A stretch of 40,527 bases of DNA from a virus: IMG/VR virus record IMGVR_UViG_3300044535_001024, positions 1-40,527 of that record. One strand, 5' to 3'. Every line of letters begins with the position of its first letter. The first letter of the stretch is position 1. The notes beneath the pieces are model-generated. The model had not been told where the DNA came from and ran no database searches. It saw only the letters and a program-made list of their open reading frames with translations. The position numbers were made by a program, and so were the translations under genes. This document shows positions 35,832-40,527 of this stretch, piece by piece.

Positions 35832-36535
35832 AATATAAAAATGAAAATCTAGATGAGGTTTATCAAAGTTTACAGAATGAATTTTATAACGATTCAATTT
35901 TACTAAATCACCGAACCTACATTGAAGAAAATAATTTAGGTTATGGTGAAAAACCATTCCATGTTATTTGGAGAGAAATTATAAATTCCCAACCTAAAAA
36001 GTTTAAATTTTTAGAAATAGGGGTTTATAAAGGTCAGGTTTTAAGTTTGGTTAAACTTCTATCCGATTTAAAAAATAAAGAATGTGAATTTTATGGTGTT
36101 ACACCTTTAAGTAATGTAGGAGATAAATATTCAAAAAAATATGATTCCGTAGATTACGCTTTAACTATAGAATCATTATTTAAAAAATTTAATTTAGAAT
36201 TTGATTTAAACACAAACATAATCAATGGAAGTTCCGTTGAAGAGGATGTGAAAAATAAAATTAAGCAATTAGGTATTTTTGATGTTGTTTACATTGATGG
36301 TTGTCATGATTATGATTGTGTTGTTTCCGATATATTATTAATAAAAGAAATTACAAAAAATGGTTCATACATTATTATGGATGACGCATCTTGTTATAAA
36401 CCAATAAATCGAATCGGAGCACACTTGGGACACTCTGACGTTTGCGACGCGATAAAGGATTATATTGAAAATGATAATTGTTTTGAAGAGGTTATTTGTG
36501 TTGGACACAATAGAGTATTTAGAAAAATAAAATGA
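35816..36535 (+). CDS. SAM-dependent methyltransferase-like protein
   Basis: I choose ATG 35816 (METILKYKNENLDEVYQSL); the frame is open 39 bases further upstream, deep in the previous gene. The 239-residue product has a class I SAM-binding motif, FKFLEIGVYKGQVLSL. IFDVVYIDGCHDYDCVVSD and YIIMDDASCYKP give the metal-dependent methyltransferase or cephalosporin-hydroxylase-like pattern. The likely role is O-methylation of a sugar. It overlaps the next gene by 4 bases. Confidence 0.75.
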   Translation: METILKYKNENLDEVYQSLQNEFYNDSILLNHRTYIEENNLGYGEKPFHVIWREIINSQPKKFKFLEIGVYKGQVLSLVKLLSDLKNKECEFYGVTPLSNVGDKYSKKYDSVDYALTIESLFKKFNLEFDLNTNIINGSSVEEDVKNKIKQLGIFDVVYIDGCHDYDCVVSDILLIKEITKNGSYIIMDDASCYKPINRIGAHLGHSDVCDAIKDYIENDNCFEEVICVGHNRVFRKIK

Positions 36536-37305
36536 CAAAAAATAATATCACCTGTTTATTAACGGCTCATAATAAGGAAAATTTAATTGAATTAGTTTCG
36601 AACGGAATTATTCAAAACGTGTCTGATTTGACTAAACAGATTATTGTTGTTTTTGATGGGTGTATAGATAATACTGAGAATTTAACGAAAAATATTTTTA
36701 AAAATTTTAAAGGTATAGTTGATTATGTTTATACTGATGATGTTTTCGAATTGAAAGCGAATAACGCCGGATTAAAAGTTGTAAAATCGGAATATGTGAT
36801 TTTAATTCAAGATGATATGGTAATAAAAGAAAAAGATTTTGACAAAAGAATGTTAAAACCTTTTTTATCTTTTTCGGATGTTTTTGCAGTAACATCACAA
36901 ACCGCACATAATAATAAAATCATTGGTAGTACTGTATATTCGGTTGATGAGGCAGATAGACGGCACGGATATCCTAGAGATAAATTTGCGGTAAGAGAGA
37001 TTGCGAATAGAGGTCCTTTAATGTATGACTATAGTGACTTAGTTAAATTAAATTTTTTTGACGAATTTTTATCACCAAATTCATATGATGACCACGATAT
37101 TTCTTATCGCGCTTACAAAGAACTAAATAAGATTAGTGGTTTATATTGGATTAATTATGATTCTGAACCTGAATGGGGTACTGGTAGACAAAAAAATCAA
37201 AATATCCATAGGGATGCACATACAAGAAATTCTAAAATAATAATTGAACGTCATTCAGATGTTTTAAATGGTGTAATTAAAAATGAAGATAGAAATTTAA
37301 AATAA
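36532..37305 (+). CDS. GT2 glycosyltransferase
   Basis: This 257-residue protein has a GT2 domain: ITCLLTAHNKENLIEL, IIVVFDGCIDNTENL, NNAGLKVVKSEYVILIQ and the donor motif DDMVI at about 94-98. FDEFLSPNSYDDHDISYRA holds the probable catalytic acid (the ED-like motif reads DDHD). RQKNQNIHRDAHTRNSK follows. It would transfer a nucleotide-activated sugar. It starts within the stop of the methyltransferase gene. Confidence 0.82.
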   Translation: MTKNNITCLLTAHNKENLIELVSNGIIQNVSDLTKQIIVVFDGCIDNTENLTKNIFKNFKGIVDYVYTDDVFELKANNAGLKVVKSEYVILIQDDMVIKEKDFDKRMLKPFLSFSDVFAVTSQTAHNNKIIGSTVYSVDEADRRHGYPRDKFAVREIANRGPLMYDYSDLVKLNFFDEFLSPNSYDDHDISYRAYKELNKISGLYWINYDSEPEWGTGRQKNQNIHRDAHTRNSKIIIERHSDVLNGVIKNEDRNLK

Positions 37306-37315
37306 ATAACAAAAA

Positions 37316-37996
37316 ATGAACAATAATATAATAAATGAAAGACCATTTTTACAATGGGGTCTAAAACATGAAATTGGTTCGTCAAATGATGGTGAAGATG
37401 ATTTCGTTATTTCGTATTTTAAAGACAAAAAAATAAATAGGAAAAGGGTGGTTGTGGATATTGGTGCTGCTGATGGTTTAACAGGGTCAAATTCAAAAAA
37501 ATTAATAAATGAACATAATTGGTGTGGAATATTAATTGAACCATTTTTACCTTTTTATAATTACTTAACTAAACTATATTGTGATAATGATAATGTTACA
37601 ATTTTAAATTACGCATGTGATATCGATGAAAAAGATACTGTAATTTACTATCAAGATAACCATGATAAGGTTGGGTTGACATCATTACTTCCTGAAACCG
37701 CAATTAATCAAAATTTAAACCAAAAACAAATAATTAAAACAAAAAAATTTAACGATTTAGTCAAGACTCAATATATTGATTTTATTTCTATAGATACAGA
37801 AGGTAAAGATTTTGATATATTAAAAGATATTGATTATAAAAAATATACAATTGAAATTATTTGTTGTGAAAGGTGGGTTGGTCACGATATTGATTATAAT
37901 AACATTGTTATTCAATTTTTATCTGAAAAAAATTTTAAACTTGTTAAAACTACTAACGCCAATTTAATTTTTTTAAATAATGATATACGTATTTGA
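37316..37996 (+). CDS. FkbM-family methyltransferase
   Basis: This 226-residue protein matches FkbM methyltransferases. The SAM motif is VVVDIGAADGLTGSNS at about 45-60, GILIEPFLPFYNYL gives the acidic ribose-binding residue, and IDFISIDTEGKDFDILKDI is the family signature. FkbM enzymes O-methylate sugars and polyketides. Its last 17 bases overlap the HAD gene that follows. Confidence 0.9.
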   Translation: MNNNIINERPFLQWGLKHEIGSSNDGEDDFVISYFKDKKINRKRVVVDIGAADGLTGSNSKKLINEHNWCGILIEPFLPFYNYLTKLYCDNDNVTILNYACDIDEKDTVIYYQDNHDKVGLTSLLPETAINQNLNQKQIIKTKKFNDLVKTQYIDFISIDTEGKDFDILKDIDYKKYTIEIICCERWVGHDIDYNNIVIQFLSEKNFKLVKTTNANLIFLNNDIRI

Positions 37997-38300
37997 CTTA
38001 GATAACACTCTGTGTGATACTAAAAAGAAGGAAGATGGTAATTGGGATTACTTGAATGCCGAACCATTTATAGATAGAATTAAAATGGTAAATGACTTAT
38101 ATGATAAAGGTAATCGTATTATTGTGGAAACTGCAAGAGGTTGTGTTTCTAAAAAGAATTGGTACGAACAAACATATCATCAATTAGTTGGGTTTGGGTT
38201 AAAGTTTCACGAATTAAGAGCCGGTGTTAAATTTAATGCAGATTTTTTCATCGACGATAAGGCAATAAATTCAAATGATTTTTTTAATGGGAATAATTAA
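37980..38300 (+). CDS. Small HAD-family phosphatase
   Basis: This 106-residue protein begins MIYVFDLDNTLCDT, the full HAD motif I with nucleophile D6 and acid D8. Motif II is IIVETARG and motif IV is FFIDDKAIN near the end. Small HADs of this kind are common in capsule loci and probably dephosphorylate a sugar phosphate or related intermediate. It has no cap domain. It overlaps both neighbours, so it belongs to the same operon. Confidence 0.85.
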   Translation: MIYVFDLDNTLCDTKKKEDGNWDYLNAEPFIDRIKMVNDLYDKGNRIIVETARGCVSKKNWYEQTYHQLVGFGLKFHELRAGVKFNADFFIDDKAINSNDFFNGNN

Positions 38301-39621
38301 TCGAATAATAAAAAAACAACCTAAATTAATAAAAAAAATTTATTATGATTTAGTACCGTTCAAACATAGATACGGTAAAACTTTTTCTGATACCTGTAAC
38401 TTCTTAAATGAAGTTGATAATTGGTCTTATGATAGGTCTATAGAATATCAATTCAACCAATTAAAACAGATTTTAAATCATTGTAATGATAACGTACCAT
38501 ATTACGGTAAACTATTTGCAAACTATGGATTTAACCCAAATATACAATCATTTGACGATATTAAAAAACTACCGTTACTTACCAAAGACATTATTAATGA
38601 TAATTTTGGTGATTTAATTTCTAAAAATTACAACGGTAATAAAATTATGTTTAAAACGTCGGGTTCTAGTGGAAGTAGGTTAAAATTATATGGTGACGAT
38701 TCCATGTACAAAAAAGAAGCTGCATATATCCTACATAGCTTTAAATCGCATAGTAGTGACCTTTACGATAAATGGACGATATGGATTAGAAGACACTCAC
38801 CTAAAGATATGAATGATTTGGTTGTGAAAGACTACGAATTGAAAAGAATTTACATTTCTCCATTCCATTTAAATGATGACACTATTTTATACTATGTTGA
38901 TTTAATCAATAAAAGTAAATCAACAACCATAGTAACTTACCCATCAACAGCTTTTTGGTTATCCTGTTTATTGGAAAAACATAATATAAGGTTACCATAC
39001 ATCAAATCAATACACGGAGCTTCTGAAAAATGTTTAGATACGTGGGGAGATAAAATTAGGAAGGTTTTTGGGTTTAATTTAAAAATGCACTATGGTCAGG
39101 TTGAGAAAGTTTCTTTTATGTACCAATCTAACGATAGTGAATTATACCATAATGATTTAACATATTCATACACAGAGTTTGATAATTCAAATACCATTAT
39201 TGGAACCTCTTTTATGAATTATGTGATGCCGTTTATTCGTTATAAAACAAACGATGTTGTCACATTAAATGATAATGTCGAATATAACATCTCAAGACCT
39301 TTAATGGTTTCCAAAATAGATGGTAGAGTGGACGATATGATTGTTTCGGAAAATGGAACAAGAATACCTTCCGTTAATTTCTATACCGTAATGTCAAAAA
39401 AAGAGGAAATTAATATGTTTCAACTCTACCAAAAATTGGATAAATCATTATATTTTAAAATAGTAATTAAAGACAACTTTAATGATACTGTTTTGGATGA
39501 GCTTAGGTCTGAAATAATTAAAAGAGTGGGAAATCTACCATTACAATTTCAAATTGTGGATGAAATACCAAGAGACCAAAATACCGGTAAAATAAGGTGT
39601 GTAATAACTGAATTAAAATGA
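38275..39621 (+). CDS. Adenylate-forming ligase, PaaK/CapK-like
   Basis: This protein of up to 448 residues resembles phenylacetate-CoA ligase and CapK proteins of capsule loci. NVPYYGKLF is near residue 73. TSGSSGSRLK at 128-137 is the AMP-binding P-loop. GRVDDMIVSENG near 330 is the hinge region, and RDQNTGKIRC near the C-terminus holds the usual catalytic Lys. It would adenylate a carboxylic acid and perhaps pass it to a thiol or amine, to decorate a sugar. ATG 38287 (MGIINRI) is an equally likely start. Its stop overlaps the aminotransferase start (ATGA). Confidence 0.82.
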   Translation: MIFLMGIINRIIKKQPKLIKKIYYDLVPFKHRYGKTFSDTCNFLNEVDNWSYDRSIEYQFNQLKQILNHCNDNVPYYGKLFANYGFNPNIQSFDDIKKLPLLTKDIINDNFGDLISKNYNGNKIMFKTSGSSGSRLKLYGDDSMYKKEAAYILHSFKSHSSDLYDKWTIWIRRHSPKDMNDLVVKDYELKRIYISPFHLNDDTILYYVDLINKSKSTTIVTYPSTAFWLSCLLEKHNIRLPYIKSIHGASEKCLDTWGDKIRKVFGFNLKMHYGQVEKVSFMYQSNDSELYHNDLTYSYTEFDNSNTIIGTSFMNYVMPFIRYKTNDVVTLNDNVEYNISRPLMVSKIDGRVDDMIVSENGTRIPSVNFYTVMSKKEEINMFQLYQKLDKSLYFKIVIKDNFNDTVLDELRSEIIKRVGNLPLQFQIVDEIPRDQNTGKIRCVITELK

Positions 39622-40527
39622 TAAAAAAAAATAACAGATTAGAGTTAATTGATGAATATAAACCGTCTAAAAGAACTGTTGGGGGTAATGTTAAGAAATT
39701 AGATTGGAATGAATGTAATTTAACATATGACGAAGAATTTAGTAAGATTTTATTTTCATCACTATCCACAATTAATTATAGTGAGTATCCAAATATTAAT
39801 AATGAAAGTTTAATTAATAAATTAAGTCTTTATTGTGGTGTTGAATCAAAAAATGTACAAACTTTTAACGGTTCGGATTCCGCACTACATTACATCTTTG
39901 CAACTTTTTTAAATGCTGATACCAACGTATTAATTTATTATCCTAACTATACTCAAATTGAAACGTACATAAAACTTTACTCAGATAATGTAAATCATTC
40001 CACAATTAATAATCCGTTTGATGTACATGAATATAATTTTTATGATATCATTCAAAATGATGTGGTTTATATTAGTAACCCAAATAACCCGACGGGTTAT
40101 TGTTTGGACGTTAATATAATTGAACATTTATTAACTATCCATCCTGAGAAATTATTCATAATTGATGAGGCTTATTATGAATTTTCAAAAAAATCATGTT
40201 CAAAATTAGTTAACACATACAACAATATAATTGTAACTCGAACTTTTTCCAAAGCATTTTCTTTAGCATCAATTAGACTTGGTTATATATGTGCAAATGA
40301 AGAATTAATTAATTCAATCAATAAAATTAGAAACAGTAAAGAAGTAAACTCCTTCGCTCAAAAATTAGGTGAAGTCTCATTGGATAATATCAAATATATT
40401 GAGAATAGAATTGATATTATTATAAATAATAGAAATAGATTTGAAAAGGTGTTAGAGAATAACAATATTGAATTTATTAAATCGGATGCCAACTTTATTT
40501 TGATTAGAGTTCCTGATAGTAAAAGAA
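39618..40527 (+). CDS. HisC-like PLP aminotransferase (C-terminus beyond window)
   Basis: The visible 303 residues start MIKKNNRLELIDEYKPSKR. They match class I/II fold-type I aminotransferases near histidinol-phosphate aminotransferase. FNGSDSALHYIF binds the cofactor phosphate. SNPNNPTGY lies at 153-161 and D183-EAYYEF holds the Asp that contacts the pyridine nitrogen. TFSKAF contains the PLP lysine K212, and R220 is in SIRLGY. In this setting it more likely makes an amino sugar or amino alcohol, or a related amine, for glycan decoration than histidine, since no other his gene is present. Confidence 0.88.
   Translation, partial: MIKKNNRLELIDEYKPSKRTVGGNVKKLDWNECNLTYDEEFSKILFSSLSTINYSEYPNINNESLINKLSLYCGVESKNVQTFNGSDSALHYIFATFLNADTNVLIYYPNYTQIETYIKLYSDNVNHSTINNPFDVHEYNFYDIIQNDVVYISNPNNPTGYCLDVNIIEHLLTIHPEKLFIIDEAYYEFSKKSCSKLVNTYNNIIVTRTFSKAFSLASIRLGYICANEELINSINKIRNSKEVNSFAQKLGEVSLDNIKYIENRIDIIINNRNRFEKVLENNNIEFIKSDANFILIRVPDSKR

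Noticed and set aside
1-40527. tRNA genes, integrase, attachment sites or insertion sequences
   Set aside because: I saw no cloverleaf-like sequence, recombinase or terminal repeats while reading; a tRNA scan was not possible.

Overview
The window looks like part of a large, AT-rich, contractile-tailed (T4-like) bacteriophage genome. It carries a gp18-type tail sheath, proteins resembling neck proteins gp13, gp14 and gp15, a T4-type family B DNA polymerase, an SNF2-type helicase, a DEDDy exonuclease and a dUTPase, but no ribosomal or host housekeeping genes. Most starts lie in an A/T-rich context (often taATATG) without a clear Shine-Dalgarno sequence. One promoter resembles the Bacteroidetes TTTG/TAnnTTTG type, so a Bacteroidetes host is my best guess, held with moderate confidence. 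I saw no tRNA, CRISPR array or insertion sequence.

Layout. Positions 1-6606 (minus strand) hold a HAD-like protein cut by the window edge, a very large tail sheath, a gp15-like protein, two small proteins with the N-terminal tag MKI(L)(L/I)TE, and a gp14-like neck protein. A tiny ribbon-helix-helix gene on the plus strand sits between sheath and gp15-like gene. Positions 6598-11573 (plus) hold the helicase, a superoxide dismutase fused to a nuclease-like domain, a gp13-like neck protein and a small beta-rich protein, closed by a bidirectional terminator. Positions 11614-25825 (minus) hold the DNA polymerase, a BppU-like structural protein, five glycan-modification genes, and a 1420-residue adhesin or fibre with proline/threonine-rich stalks. 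A divergent pair of T4-late-like promoters separates this from the plus-strand half. Positions 25875-28402 hold five small unknown or WYL-like genes. Positions 28452-40527 hold a dense block of glycosyltransferases, methyltransferases, a cytidylyltransferase, an adenylating enzyme and an aminotransferase, with the exonuclease and dUTPase embedded.

How the parts may work together. The structural genes build a contractile virion. At least a dozen glycosyltransferase genes plus sugar-activation enzymes suggest that the phage makes and attaches a complex glycan, perhaps to the Thr/Pro-rich stalks of its own fibre and sheath. The most interesting signal is a four-residue motif, (L/I)-T-E-(S/T/A). 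By eye I find it in seven proteins (two tagged small proteins, the SOD fusion and four of the five genes at 25875-28402) and nowhere else in the window. It fits the T4 prohead protease consensus (L/I)-X-E and the N-terminal capsid-targeting sequences of T4 internal proteins. I infer a set of proteins packaged into the capsid and processed there, including an SOD-nuclease polyprotein and a WYL-like protein, that could be injected with the DNA. This is a hypothesis from pattern only.
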